From: Lycocorax pyrrhopterus obiensis
Taxonomy: Eukaryota; Chordata; Aves; Passeriformes; Paradisaeidae
NCBI GenBank assembly: GCA_014706295.1
Contig: JACSVZ010000011.1
Span: forward strand, 14,995,329 to 15,059,328
DNA: 64,000 bases
Direction of reading: 5' to 3'
Shown here: positions 11,501 through 24,400 of the stretch, piece by piece
Numbering within the stretch: the first letter of the stretch is position 1
Layout of the letters: the number at the start of each line of letters is the position of its first letter
Notes under the pieces: generated by a model
Told to the model about the DNA's origin: nothing
Seen by the model: the letters and a program-made list of their open reading frames with translations, nothing else
Databases searched by the model: none
Position numbers and translations under genes: made by a program

Positions 11501-14500
11501 TGGTGGAGCTTGCTTATGGTTAGGGTATTTAATCTCCTCCTAGGACCCAAATGATTAGCCTATCATGTCATGGGGAGGTATTTATTGGAATGGAAATGTT
11601 CTTGGGTGGTTTGTGTTCACAGGTTTAAATCAGAGCTGAGCATAGAGTTTTAGGGCCTTATTCACAGTAAATTTTATGTTGGTGAAAGGTTATGGAATGG
11701 GTTTCCGTACCATGCCTGCTTGCTCTCACAAATCTCAGAAGAGATATGGACTCTGAACTTTGTTGTGAGGTTTTTTTGAGAGGTAACTTTAGCCAAACAG
11801 TGAATGTACTCCTAAGGAAATGTTTGAAACAGACACAGAAACAGATCTGTCACTGCCCCAGTGTGTGAGGTGGTTTATGTACTGTGTTATTTGTGTCATG
11901 ATTTAGTGCGTTTTGTCATTTGGTAACTGCAGGACAAGGGTTTCATGGAGAAAAGGAATAAATGTGCATACAAAGGACTGTAATGTTCCTGTGCAATAAC
12001 TTGTCCATAGATTTTGGAGACGTGGATAACATTGCTGAATGGGCAGGGAACAGAAGAACACAAACATTTCCTTCTCAGTTTTCCTATTTCATCCGTATGT
12101 AGATTTCTGTTTATACAGAAAAGAGATAGAATGAGATGAATGAGGTTTTGCACAGGGTGATGTCAGTGCAAGCCAGAAATAAGTGGCACAGTTATTGCCT
12201 GCTCCAGATCTGATGGTTTCATCCCAACAGACCCAAGTTATGGATACCTGTCTATAACTTTATACAGATGAATAACCTTTTGAAGCACATAAAATTCAGC
12301 CCACTCCTGCTGCCCACTGAAACAGTGAACTATAAGGGCCCTTCCCCAAATCCTACAGAATTCTAGTCACTGTACCAATGCAGTAAAGTAGTTTGTCATT
12401 GTCTGTTGACAATGCCTAATGATAAAAACAAAAAACATTTTAAGAAAGCAAAGTAATCTCTAAACAAAGTGATGTCTGCATATAAACACACCTACGTAAA
12501 TACTTCTCTGAAGAGTGGAGAAAAGTCATCATTTTGTGGCAGGTAAAAAAAGTTCTCTAATTAACAAAGTTTTATTGGTCTTAAAGTGATTGTTTAAAGT
12601 GTGGATACGAGGACCAAATCTTGTATGCAAATGCATGGTGCCAGAAGTAACAGGAGCTAAACCAAGCAGAATATGACATAAGAGAAGTCCCAATAGTAAT
12701 CTGGTTTCCTTTATATTTTTGCATAGCTCATTCATTTTTCAAGTTTGTTGTTAGAATTGCATTTATGGTAAACTTGACTGCTGTTTGCAGTTCAAGTTAA
12801 AGAGAATGTTTTGGTTTCTATGAAGCAGATATACTAATGTTGGCTTGATAAACCCCCATTGGTATCTTCAGGGAACAAGTAGATTAAACAAGTAATTATA
12901 CCATAAGGCTTTTAGAAGTTAGTAGATTTAAATACATTGTATGAATCTCATCTTAATGTAGCCTTTTGTCTATAGTGCTTCCTGCCAAAAAAACCTCCTG
13001 ACAGGAAATAAACATTAAAATAATCTTTAATCCCTTGTCTGGTCTATTACCATTAACAATTGATGCACTTTAATTTTGTGGGATTTTAACTACAAAATGG
13101 AATGGCTAAGTAGTGATAATTGGGTTTGGAATTATACGGTCATTTATATCAACAGAAATGCAAGTGGCTGGGAGGGTGATTAATTATTTAACATTTCCTG
13201 GCTGTAGTTCCTATTATAGAATTTTCTGATATATTCTGCTGTGAACAATTATCACCAAATGAGGATAAACAAATCTGTGATGTGAAGTCTTATTTATAAA
13301 TTAAACTATATTTAGAAAATGTCTATTTCATTTGCATTTCCCCTTTCTGCTTGACAGTACTGTCACAATCAGCTTGTTTTCAAGGTTTTCTGCCCTTTCG
13401 CTAATTCTTCAGGTTCACACCCCAGATTTTGTGCAAGAAAAACAGAGCTTCAGACATCCTTAAAATAATTGCCATTCCAAATAAAGATGCAGTTTATACA
13501 GTCATAGTAATGTTTGCATGTTCTGTTCTCCTTTCATTCCCTGAAAATAGAATTAGGGCATGCCAATGTATTAGAATTTAATCCTGTGCTGGCATCAGAC
13601 TACATAATTTAATATGTCCAATTCATGAAAATTTGGGAGAAGAACACTGGTGCTTCCCTTCTTAAGTAGGGTTCTTTGGCATTTGAACTCTCATCCTTGG
13701 AAGCTTTGTCTCAGGGAGTTCACATTTCACATTCTCTCTCTTATGTGGAGCCTGACTGTCACTTTGGTGCATTATGCCCAGGTGTCCTTGTTGAAACAGA
13801 TACAAGCACAATTTGCAATTTGTTTTCCTTTTACTTTCTTACAATATGTTTGCTAAAAAAGATTCATGTGTATGCTGCTTGTCTGACAACAGAACAGAAA
13901 GTAATTCTAATTATTACTTTCCAAACCATTTTTCCTGACAGTTACACTGAAAATTTTGCCATCCCTAATTTCCATTAAAAACCCCCAAATGAGTACAGCC
14001 CTTAGTCTGAAAATGATTACTAAAAGCACCTGAGTTTCTTCTTCAAGCAGAACTCCTAACAATCATCTCTGGCAGTCTTACCCAGAAAACAAAATCCAGT
14101 TTACATGCTTATATATCAACAAAGAAGGAACAACAAGATGATGATAATTATTGCTAGTGCAGTGCCTAGATTGTTAGTCACAGATAAGGACCCAGCCACA
14201 TTAATAAATATGCAAAATCAACCAAAAAAGATTGTTCCAAGTCCATGCTGTTTAAAATTTAAGTGTTAATCAAAAGTCAGGGATACAGATAGATAAAAAG
14301 AACAAGCGTATAATGAGATAATATTAATCAATATGATAGGCCCTGTTTTTAGGCGTGATATTTTTCTGATGCCAAAGAAAAGATTAGATACCAAAGAAAA
14401 GGAGATTTTTAATGTGGATTATGAAGTAAGATAATGAGATAATATTGCAAGTGCTTGTGGGCAGATCTGTAAGCAGAATAAAAGAAAGCATGAAAATGCT

Positions 14501-17461
14501 TGTTTGAAAATTTAGGAAGTCATCAATGAAAACGACTATCTTGAAGTCGATCTAGGGTGAGCCTAGACATGTTGATAGTGGATCAGGATAAGCTGGATTA
14601 AACTGAAGAGTTCTCTATAGACAGACTACAGTAGTAGAGGAAGAAAGGATGAATTTGTTGTGAAAAAGTAAGTTTTCTAGCAAAGAAGCTCAGCATAATG
14701 AGTGTAGGGGCAGAGAGAAAAGGGGTGAGGTATTTGTAGGTTGGACCTTCTTGTGTGTGCGTTGGGTAGAAGTCTTACAGTTAAAAGAAAAAACTGGCAA
14801 CAAAGCAGACAGAAATAGATCAAGAATAGGAATCTAGAAATAGAGTGTGGATGAGAAGTACGTTCTGGTGAGGTAGCAGCGATGGCCAGTCCAGAGGTCT
14901 GGTGGGTAACACTGAAGGGGAGTTGACCAAACGCATTTTTAGAGAGAACGTGGCAAGGAGTCAAAGAACTTAATTACAAGATGAAAGGAACAGGCAAGAA
15001 TATCTTCAAAACCAAGACGCAGGAAATCTTTTCCTGGTTCTTTGCACAGCACCTGTGCAGCCTATGTTCATGCTCCCCATCTTGAAGTGCTTAATTGCCT
15101 TGAAATTGGGAGAAAGCATTTTGGAAGAGGCTGTCCTGGCTGGGTCAGCTGGTTGTTCAGTGTGGGAAACCCTATTGTCAGTAATGTTGAACATCGAGGG
15201 ACACAATGTTGTGGGCCCCTGATTGCCCTGGGAATGAGTCAGTAGTGATCGAAACTCTCAGTCAGCTCAGCCCCCAGTACCTCAGCTGCAGGGCCAAGGC
15301 AGAACATGGCTGTGCACTTTAACCTTTCTCCTGTCCTTTATTAAAGATTTGTGCGTCAGCCCAGTAAGTCTCCAGCAGCCTGACGCGTGTGTGACGTCCT
15401 GCAGAGGAGGTGCAGCCAGGTAGTGTGGTGGAAGTTTGGGGGTGTAGGGCATCAGCAGAGTTGGGCTGAGATGGGCAGGAGCCCAGTGCAGATGAACCAA
15501 AATGCACAGTTCAGCTGAAAGATGAGGGACGGGGCTTTAGTGGGGTTGTGGGAGCTGGTGACTCAATGTACAGCACAGGGCTCTGAGAGAGCCACAGTAT
15601 TAACACGTTCTTTGTTCATGCCAGAAATAGATGTGCTCGTCAGCCTTTAGAAATTGAATCTAACTCAATAGCAAAGTGTTACACGTTCACAAACGTTGGA
15701 TTTGATTTTATTTTAACACACTGGTTAGGTTTCACACTCAGCTTTCCCATATTTTATGTTCTAGTGTGGGCCTTGAGCTACATTTAAGTTTTTCCCATAA
15801 ACTAAAGAAGGAAGGTCTATTAGATAAACTGTGTAAAATCATAGGCTTCATTTTTCTTTAGGCACACTGCACAAGAATAATGCAATGGTGCATCATCGCT
15901 GCTGGGTTTGTGTCATTGTCAAAATCTTGGTCTGAGCCAGTGGAGACAATTTGAGACTTTATTCATCCACACACTTCCAGTATTTATCAGGTGATGGTCC
16001 ATTAGTTAATGTGTCAAAGTCAGCAGTATGTGAGGAAGTGGCGGTGGGTATAGCACATTAACATGTTTTTCTAGTTCACGCTGATCTAAATGACCTGAAA
16101 TCTAATTGTGTGGATTGCTTATATCTTTTAGCACTTACTGCCATTTAGCAACTGCTACAGTTACTAGAAATATATCCAGGTATACATAAATACAGTTTAG
16201 GGGAACCTTTTGCTTCAGAAGATTAAAGTATGTTAACACTGCATGTAACTAATTAGAACATATAGCAAGTGAAGTGTATTTTACATTTTCAAATGAAATT
16301 TCTTTCAGCAGATGCTAATACATATTAGGACATCTGTTTATATTTTCCTTCAGTCTCTTTTTTAACTGCATCTTATTTAAAATACTGTTGTCAGCTGAAA
16401 TAGTATAGCCTTAAACAATACTACTTGTATATGTAGTTGTGAACTCATATGTCTGCTTCTGAGATGTCTTTCTGCATAAGCAGATTTTTGTTTTGTTTTG
16501 TGTAAGTGAAAGATGTATAAAAAGTTGTTTTGCTTCATTTAAATTGGAGCAGGGATGAAAAAGGCAGAAAGAAGCCAGTAGAATAAAATGTAATGCAATC
16601 CCCACTAGGTAAAGTTGTCCAATTACGCCTGGTGTCAGAACTTTTCAACATTTGAATGGCTGGGAGGGGATACTAATTTCAACCTTAATGATCGCTGCTT
16701 TAGGAGTCAACATCACAACACTTCACTTATAATTTTAGCACATCTGTCAGCCTGTGCTAAAAAGGAGCCCTGGGCTAGTGGGTGACTGAAGATCCTTTTA
16801 TCCCTAGAGAGGATTATGTATTCCCTTCAAGAGTGGGAAAATAAAAAGGTTATAAATACTCACCTACTTCACTGCTGCCCACATTTGCCCTGTTGACAAA
16901 TAGTGACTTTCACATTCTGCTTTTACATTCATAAGCACAAAAATAAATAAAAACTATGCAACTTCTCATTGTATAGCACTTACGGAAGCAGCCCATTTAT
17001 AATGTCACATATTCTATAACACCATATAGTCCCTAAGCTGGACTTTTTTTCATTTCAATAGATCACATTGATTTCCTGTATGACTTTATCTGCCTAATAC
17101 AAAGTGGGATTGAACAGTTATTTGTCTGGATTTAGCCATTCCTTATCAAACATTTATGATTTAGCTGTTGCTACAACATCTTCTTGTAAAGCCTTTCTTA
17201 TTTTTATCTTTTCAGGAAGGGTATGAATGTGATAACAGGGCTGTAATAAATCTATCTCTTGAAAATGAAACATATTTTGGGAAGCTGTGTGCTATCGGCT
17301 GTCAGGGCAGGGGAAGTTGAAGGGGCAGGACAGTCATGCGAGTGGATTGTTCCTAGGACGCTGTGGGCACCTATTAGTGAGAGTGATTGACTCTTCTAGT
17401 GGAGGGTATCAGTGCATTGAGATTGCAGCCTCCTGCCTGCATGGTAGGCTGGTGTTCTGGA
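11501..17461. other. Non-coding stretch with a small GC-richer patch
   Basis: Six kb without a supportable gene. Around 15050-15560 the sequence becomes GC-richer and contains a tight CpG group at about 15380-15400, including a CRE-like core (TGACGTC) in 'tgacgcgtgtgtgacgtcct'. It is too small and CpG-poor overall to be called a CpG island or promoter. Elsewhere the DNA is AT-rich and non-repetitive. Confidence 0.55.
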
Positions 17462-17510
17462 GATGAAACTCCCAATAGAAAAGGGAGTTTTGCCTAACCG
17501 GGGCAAATTT
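17462..17510. repeat. Ancient LINE-type repeat tail with hairpin
   Basis: The wording 'gatgaaactccca' ... 'gggagttttgcctaa' matches a phrase common in old amniote CR1-like repeat tails (usually 'tgaaactcccattgacttca' followed by 'atgggagttttgcctgagta'). The two halves form an inverted repeat with perfect 8-bp arms, AAACTCCC at 17466-17473 and GGGAGTTT at 17483-17490, around a 9-base loop. The symmetry is also characteristic of that repeat class. Family assignment is from memory of the wording. Confidence 0.5.
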
Positions 17511-17924
17511 AGAGAGCCATCGAGGCTGTAGGTTGAAGAAAAATAGCGCAAGTGATAGAAAGGTCAGCAGGTTTTTGTCTTCTCTGTTTGTAGAAGTAAA
17601 AAAAGTAAGATCTCAGTCTTATTATTTCTGTTTCTCTTTCAGTTTCTGTATTTTTTTTATCTAGAGAGGAAAACAAAATTTATGAATACTTATAATAATA
17701 ATGACTGATTTAATTAAATGGGAGTGGGATGTGCATGACAATAGGACCTTTTTTGTGTTGCAGCTTATTTTAAAATGTAGTTTGAACGAAAAAATCATAG
17801 TAAACCTATCCATTGTGTATCCCAGGTGTTTTAATGTTCTTAACCAGAGCATTTTACCTGAACATTCTCCAAACAACCTCATCATGCAGAAGTAATTTAT
17901 TTTTCATTACATAATGCTTTTCAT

Positions 17925-18140
17925 TCAATGCTTTCAAAATGCTCTGCTAAGTGTGCTTTTTGAAGTGCCAAACTAAGTGTCATATAACCCTGGGGAGATG
18001 TCTGCTGGTTTTATTGTACCTATTTTGCAGACAGGTAAATTCAAACACAGACAGATTAGCAGACACCCTGTGAATGAGTAAAGGAGGGAAGACCAAAACC
18101 CTAATTCCTGCCTGCTGAGAGCCAGCCCTAAGCACGTGCC
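17925..18140 (-). repeat. MIR-like core SINE remnant, reverse orientation
   Basis: Read on the + strand, the region follows the reverse complement of a MIR-type SINE. It has a part like 'gctttcaaaatgctctgc', then 'cataaccctggggagatg', then 'attgtacctattttgcagac' followed by 'aggtaaattcaaacacagac', and a tail like 'agggaagaccaaaacccta' where MIR has its tRNA-like B-box region. Each segment is degraded, but they come in the right order and at about the right spacing. MIR and related core-SINEs are old amniote repeats present at low density in birds. The boundaries are approximate. The alternative is another tRNA-derived core-SINE with the same central domain. Confidence 0.5.
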
Positions 18141-19117
18141 CCTTTGTTCAATACTCAAAAAGTGCTCAGGCTGTGTGTAGGGAAAAAAGAGAAAAAAAAC
18201 TTTGCAGAATCTATAAAAGTTAATAATTACATTGTAAAGGCTACTTATCTGATAATGAACATTTAATACAGAACCATAAATTTGCATGACACTTAGAAAG
18301 AAAATGTTCTTTTGTTTTTGTCTTCAATTCCCGAGTCTGTTTATAGTTAATTTTTTAACCTGCTTAACCGAGGCTGTATTCTGTCCTGTCTCCTTTTTTA
18401 TGTCTCTTCACCAGTGCTTTCAATGACCTCTCTGCAAGTTTCTTTATATAGAAACCTGCTATGCTGTCTTGAATGCACAAGGTCAATAATGATTACCCTC
18501 TAACTTTGAAGGGCATCCCCCTTCTCCGCTTGCAAAGTGTATCAAGCCACAAAGTCCCTGCATCCCATAATTGTAATTTCTCTTATGAGATGCAGTATTA
18601 AGAAAGGTATTTTTATTTCCCAAACAGTAGAGCTTTAGTACATAAGTATGTTAAGTCTGGTAAAGTCAAGACAGAATAATTTTTTTTTTAATGCAGGATA
18701 GTAGACCTGATAGTTTATATTTAATTTAAAACAAATCCACATTAATGGAAACATTTTTTGAACTATATTTCAAAAGAGGTAAACAGCCTGTTCTTTTTGA
18801 ATATGTGGATGGAAAGCTGGATTTCTGTTGTTTAATATCCAAATGATGCAATAAGAGATGGTATTTATTTTTTGTTTCTGAAGAACTGTTCATGATCCCT
18901 GCACACTGTAAAGGCTTCAGAGACTTCAGCACGATCTGTACAGAAAAGCTGCTACTACTGTGAACTGTAGAGGATTTGTGTAATGAAATTATGCCTATCT
19001 TTTGGAACCAATGGTCCTCTAATAATTATCAATAAACAAAGTCAGTTAAAAGAAACTACAGACAGGCATCTAGTGATAACAAAAAAATGCTTAAATGGAA
19101 TTGATACTATAGCAGGC
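18141..19117. other. Non-coding stretch, no gene seen
   Basis: AT-rich sequence between the MIR-like remnant and the first copy of the 103-bp repeat. Nothing recognised beyond short A/T runs such as the T-run near 18680. Confidence 0.6.
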
Positions 19118-19220
19118 ATTGACTGTGTCATCTCACAGCTTAATAGCTGGAGCCCTGGTTCAATACCATGAACTTGGGAAGGTTTCCTTAATGAAAGAAC
19201 TGATGTTTTCTGTTCAGTAG
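19118..19220 (+). repeat. 103-bp direct repeat, copy 1
   Basis: This segment recurs at 19691-19793, 573 bp downstream and in the same orientation. I count 10 mismatches over 103 aligned bases and no gaps, about 90% identity. Flanking sequence on both sides is unrelated, so the unit has sharp edges. It contains GGTTCAATACC at 19157-19167, a full match to the Pol III B-box pattern GGTTCRANNCC. An A-box-like word (TAATAGCTGG) lies just upstream, but much closer than in a tRNA. The unit may be a short unclassified SINE fragment or a local duplication. I do not recognise the family. Confidence 0.8.
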
Positions 19221-19690
19221 CAGTAATAGTTTAACTTTTTAAATTACCTGCTTTAAAAGTTTACATGCCACTAATTGCAGTACTATATAAAAGTATGTAT
19301 ACTGTATTGGCTAATATCAGAAAATGGGTTCTCAGACATTAATGTGAAATAATGAGTAATTTTAAAAATAACTTAATGCAGATATTTTATTTAACATTAA
19401 TAGATGCATGCACTGCAATTCTTTTTACCAACAAGTAAATCAGAGTTCTATTCAAGTATATTCTCAGAAAGGTGCTTATTTGGTTTTCAGTGTCTTTTCC
19501 ATCAGCTATGCATTTTCAGGATCTGCTGGGAAATATTATTTCCTTCCTCCCCCCATTACTATACTAACAGCTCAGAAAAAGGCATGTAAGCTAGAAGAAA
19601 TGTGTGTTCATGCAAATATCTAAACATATATAAATTAGCTTTAAAAATTGAATTCACTGAACATGAATAGTCACTTAAAGTGTAACTGGA

Positions 19691-19793
19691 ATTGACTGTG
19701 TCATGTATCAGCCTAATAGCTGGAGCGCTGGTTCAATACAATGAACTTGGGAAGGTTTTCTTAATGAAAGAACTGACGTTTTCTGTGCAGTGG
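19691..19793 (+). repeat. 103-bp direct repeat, copy 2
   Basis: Second copy of the unit at 19118-19220. Four of the ten differences cluster near the left end, around 'tgtcatgtatcagcc'. Its B-box-like word at 19730-19740 reads GGTTCAATACA, one base off the pattern. Neither copy has a poly-A tail or an obvious target-site duplication. Confidence 0.8.
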
Positions 19794-19939
19794 TTGCATT
19801 CATCAGACCACATAGTGTTCATTACACTACAAAGGACTGCCAATGTGAATTGTTAGGATCATCTATTAGGTAAACCGGATGGGGACAAAAGATAGCAGTG
19901 GAATGAGAGACTCCAGTACCTCTGCAGGATGTGGAAGTC

Positions 19940-20085
19940 CGAGTGCTTTGATGACCTTTCACCGGTGCATTAGCATCTATTCACTGAGAGATCCCGAGTT
20001 CATTCCCTGATTCTGCTAACCAGAACTGGCAAGGAGCCAGGGGTAGGTGCCTTCATCTCACTAGCTGATGACACAAACTAACCCT
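19940..20085 (+). repeat. Possible tRNA-derived SINE head remnant
   Basis: The order 'gtgcattagcat', 'cactgagagatcccgagttc', 'attccctgattctgctaac' and 'aactggcaagg' recalls the tRNA-derived head of core-SINEs, where a tRNA-like A-box is followed by a B-box-like 'gttcaattcc' and a 'tggctctgcc' phrase. The B-box analogue at 19996-20006 lacks a base compared with the pattern. Together with the 103-bp repeats just upstream it may mark a small cluster of old SINE debris. The call rests on resemblance only. Confidence 0.28.
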
Positions 20086-21386
20086 GTACTTTATAGGGCC
20101 ACCTTCTTTAATTTGCTTTGTTTAAATACCCTGGAAGTGATCAGAAAATGGGCGCTCAGTAGCAATGCTAATTAGGCACTAAAACCCACCCTGGTTTGTG
20201 GCGCTGGTTTGGAGAGGTGCCATAGGCTGGGGTTGATTTCTTCAGAGAGAAGATGAGCCCTGTGCCATCGGGAAATGGGAAAACCAGACATGCTGATTGG
20301 CAAGGTCGAGGCTGGAAGGCTCATCGCTGACTCAGGAGCAGGCACGTTAATTCAGTGGGGATTTGCATCCACTCTGTCCCTTGCTTACCTAATAGGAGCA
20401 TTGTTATGCTGTTTCATGGGGAGCTTAGCGGCTGAAAAGGGAGATTTAATAGTAAAGATAAAAGTTTTGCTTCAATTCTCCCAACATCCAGTTATTAAGA
20501 AGCTGGTCTGCTCTACGAGGCAGCTCACTACAAAAGCATTCCCAGTTCACAGACAGGGGCTGTGGTAAAGCACGTAACGGCTTTAATTCTTTCCCGTGGA
20601 TGTTTGGAGTAGATGTGTTGGTATCATGCACTGTTTTTCCTCTCACTTGCAGTGTTCAAGCTGAAGTTATGTGAGGGTTACTAGCCTAAAAGTCCATGCC
20701 TCAAGGTCATTCCCCTAACCTTATTTCCCATGTGTTTAAATGTATTTATATAGATAGGTAAAATATGGTAGCTGCTGCCACATAACCTTGTTTCCCTTGC
20801 TGACATCTCCAGTGGATAGAATTGAATATAAAGCTGTTATTTGGGATGGGGACATGTAATGTCAGTCCTGCTTTGAGCACAGGTGCAGTCAGTCCACCAC
20901 ACTCCCTGCCCAAGCAGGAGTGTCAGCTCTTTTACCTCACCTGCTGCAGCCACCACCACTGCTACCTGACAGAAACATCAGGCATAGCAAAGGAAAAGCA
21001 CCTAAGAGGTGCTGAAGTTGCAGTGAATTTTGGATCCAGTAAAAATTACTAAAGAATTACTAAATTACTTTTTTATTTTTTCAGTTTTTTAAAGCTTGTT
21101 GAAAATGCTGTGTGTATTTTGACTCCAGCATATGTTCTTTCTTTTCTTTTATTCATGCTTCTCTATGGACTGGAATTAGTGCCTCAGTGACAAGTGTTCC
21201 ACAGTTCTATGGTAACTGCAGCACCATGTCAGGAATTTTTTATATATCATGATTTTAAGAGGAAATACCAGGATTTTCAGAGCACATCAGCCAACTGGTC
21301 AGCAAATAAGACCAGTATGAGGAAAATGTGTCTTTGTTGATATAAAATAGAAACTAAAGACTCAGTTAGTTTTGCTAGCTTTTAGT
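20086..21386. other. Non-coding, possibly conserved stretch
   Basis: The part from about 20100 to 20640 is non-repetitive and has mixed composition with several CpGs. It contains a 97-codon open frame (20275-20568) whose translation has a hydrophobic run near residues 30-50. The frame has no homology I recognise and no start or splice context that singles it out. Either a constrained regulatory element or chance could explain it. Confidence 0.35.
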
Positions 21387-21415
21387 TTCTTTTTTGTTTC
21401 TTTTCTTTTCTTTTC
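21387..21415 (+). repeat. (TTTTC)n microsatellite
   Basis: Low-complexity pyrimidine tract made of imperfect TTTTC units. No function is implied. Confidence 0.8.
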
Positions 21416-24400
21416 AAACTACCTAATTAGAGAGCGATTTCAATTGTACTCAAACTGACTTGTCGGGATTTGGGTCCATATGCTATTTGCCAGAAAGATT
21501 CAGACTTTCCAAGAATATATCTCTATAAGTTTGACTTTGTAGGACCAAAACAAATGGGATGTGCATTGGGAAGCTGTGAGACTTCAAAACTTTGAGAAGT
21601 CAGGCCTTGCTGTGCTTAAGTGGGACCTCTGGAGCACATACCTAGAACTGAGTGTGTCCATTTCTTGTCTCTGTGCAGCAGGAGATGGGAATGTTCAAAG
21701 GAATTAAGGGCCTGAGTGAAATGGTGCCTCCCACTGCCACTCGCTTTTCCTGAACGACAGCAGCAGGCACCAGGGCTGCTGGAAATGGTGAAGATATTTC
21801 CCTTATGCAGGAGGATAAGCTGCATTAGAAATTTGGGATAGGGTAAGGAGCAAGAGATTTAAGGAATAAAAATCCGGGTGCCTGATTTGTACAACACCTC
21901 TTTTGCAAACAGCCAGGTACTGGGGGATTTGACAGAAGGAGATGGAGAACTAAAAGGCTCGTTTGCCAAAACAGGTGACATCAGAAATTTTGTTGAGGAC
22001 AAATTAGTCCTTGCTGGGATTGTTGAGCAACACACACCCAACTCTTCAGATGTCGCCTGTGTGATACCAGATTCAGCTGAAGGACATAAAGAGGGAACCA
22101 TTCTGTGTGACTGTGATCCTTCAAAGAGTCCCTGGCTCAGCCCATGCTCAGTCCTTGGCTCAGCGCCAAGTGTGGGAACAAGGAGCAGCAAGGGGGCTGA
22201 TGTCTTTTGATTTATCCTGCAAATCGGGGAGCAATACACACGTTCTTCACTCTATGCATTTTAAGCATATTTTGAAGCTCTTACTTCTTTTTGGGTATCC
22301 ACTGTAGTATAGGAGGAAATCGGTTATCTGTCCAGGATATCTCACTGCTGAAAATGCATCATATCACAGCTTGTATTGTGTTGTATTACCTTCCCTGAGA
22401 GTGCAGTCTATGCACAGGTGACTACAGCAAAAAGTCTGTGAATTGTTACTTGCTACATTTAAAATATCCACAAAAATGATCATCTTTTTTTTTTTTTTAT
22501 TAGACTGGAGGTTAAGATGTAGTTTTCTCATTAGAGAAAAATATACTATGTTAAACTTAGAGCTTGCCAAAATTGTATTTTTCCTAATGTTTATAAAAAG
22601 AGATTTGAAGGTATAATGTCAGCCTATTTAAGATTTTCTGCTGCTTGAAGCACAGAGCACAGGAGTTGATCCTCCATTACACTGAGGCTTATTAATGCCA
22701 CTCTGTGGGAGTTTTAAAGGGGCTCCTCAAGAGTTTGTGCACAGCCTTCACCATGCCCTGTTCCAGATCTCTGGAAACACTGGTGGGTGAAAACAGAGAG
22801 GAACTACAGGCCTGTGTTCCTTCCCTGTGGCTTTGCTTGGAAACTGTTCAGGCAAAATATGAAATACTTGTTTCAGTTTTGCACTTCACTAGAAGCTGAA
22901 ACTGTACAAAGCAGCCTTGAAGCTGCTGTGACTGGAGGGGCCTCAGGAATGTGGCAGTGGCAGGTGACTTAAATCTTAAAATGTGTTGTCCCAGCTCCAT
23001 GGGAGGAGGCCAGAACCTAAGATCTAAACACAGTTAAAATAATAAGAAGCTCCAGGTAGCTTAGGACATTCCTACATAACAATCATGTCTTTGCTGTATT
23101 CTGTAGGTGTGGGGAAGGAGGGGTGCTCGTGGTAAGGATTTGCCAGTACTTGTAAAGAGGAATATATTTACTTTGAATAAGTTCTGTAAACCATCTGTCT
23201 GGGCAATGAGTTTGTGTGGGAAGTGAAGTGGGATGGGTCGGGGTTTTTTTCACTTTCAAAAATTGGATGGCAATTATTTTATTATGGGATTTCAGTAGGA
23301 AAATAGCAATTTTGTGGAATGGCTTGTTTGTGGAGCAAAGTTGTCATCTGTTGCTATTTTTCTCTTAATTAGAGAGGCATTTTTAATTATCTGTCAAGGT
23401 CCTCTAGAACCTGGGGTAGCTGGTCTTTCTTATGTGATGAAATCAAAACAAGCAAGTGGAAGGTGCGTCTGTCACAACTGATAGGAAGTAGAACGAAGCC
23501 CAAATATGAGAATAATTAGCATGTTTGGACTGCAGGGAAGAACAAGCTCTCTGTCAGGTATGATGGCTGTACCCTGCTCCTTTGCACTCCCCTGTACTCT
23601 GTTTCTGATGCAATTCAAATACACTTGTAATTATACTGAATAATATCCATTAATTTCATATCTGTGTAGTTTTTGGGTGCCTTTAAATATGGTCAAAAAT
23701 CCCCATTTTTAAATTAAAATATAATACTAAGGTATTTGTGATTTGTGAAGAAAAAAGAGAAATGAAGTTTGACTTGCTTTCTCCTTTCCCTGTGTGCACA
23801 CAGCTCCTTCTCACAGGGGCAGCTCTAGAACAAGGGAGCTTTACCAAAGCTCATTCACAAAATGCAAAGCAACATTGCTGCAGGAATTCCTGTTAAAAGT
23901 GCATGGTGGTGTGGCCTATTACAAGCTGGAAGTGTATCACAAAAGATGACCAGAATCAGAATACCTTTGAGGGAAATAATCGTGCTTGTCTGGGTGGTCC
24001 ACACGTGTGTACTGGTGTGGGGGAGAGGGCACGCTGGCAAAAACCATTTAATTGCACAGTAGCTGTCAGATCATCTATAATTGAATCAACTGTGCTGGTG
24101 TAACAAAATCCTAGTGTTCTCAATTTGAAATCACTTAAGTAAAATGATTTTGTGGTGTTTAAAAAGCAACAGAAAAAAAATTCACTAAAGACCATTAAGC
24201 GGCCTCAAGCCCCACGTTTCAGTGTTCATTTGTACCGATTATGGTGTGACAGCTCTTGAGTTTCCAATGATAACAGCCATCTGACTTGATCTGAGTTCAA
24301 TGGATTTTCACTAAAATAGAATCATCGCCTTTGTGATGGATAGAAAAAGTAAAGCAATACATCCTGATAAATGCTCTGGCTTTTTTTTCCCCTTCCCTTA

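Noticed and set aside
15370..15420. CpG group with CRE-like TGACGTC as a promoter
   Set aside because: Too small for a CpG island and no transcript-like sequence follows.
21859..22239. 126- and 110-codon frames on opposite strands over the same DNA
   Set aside because: Mutually overlapping, no homology recognised, no promoter or splice context.
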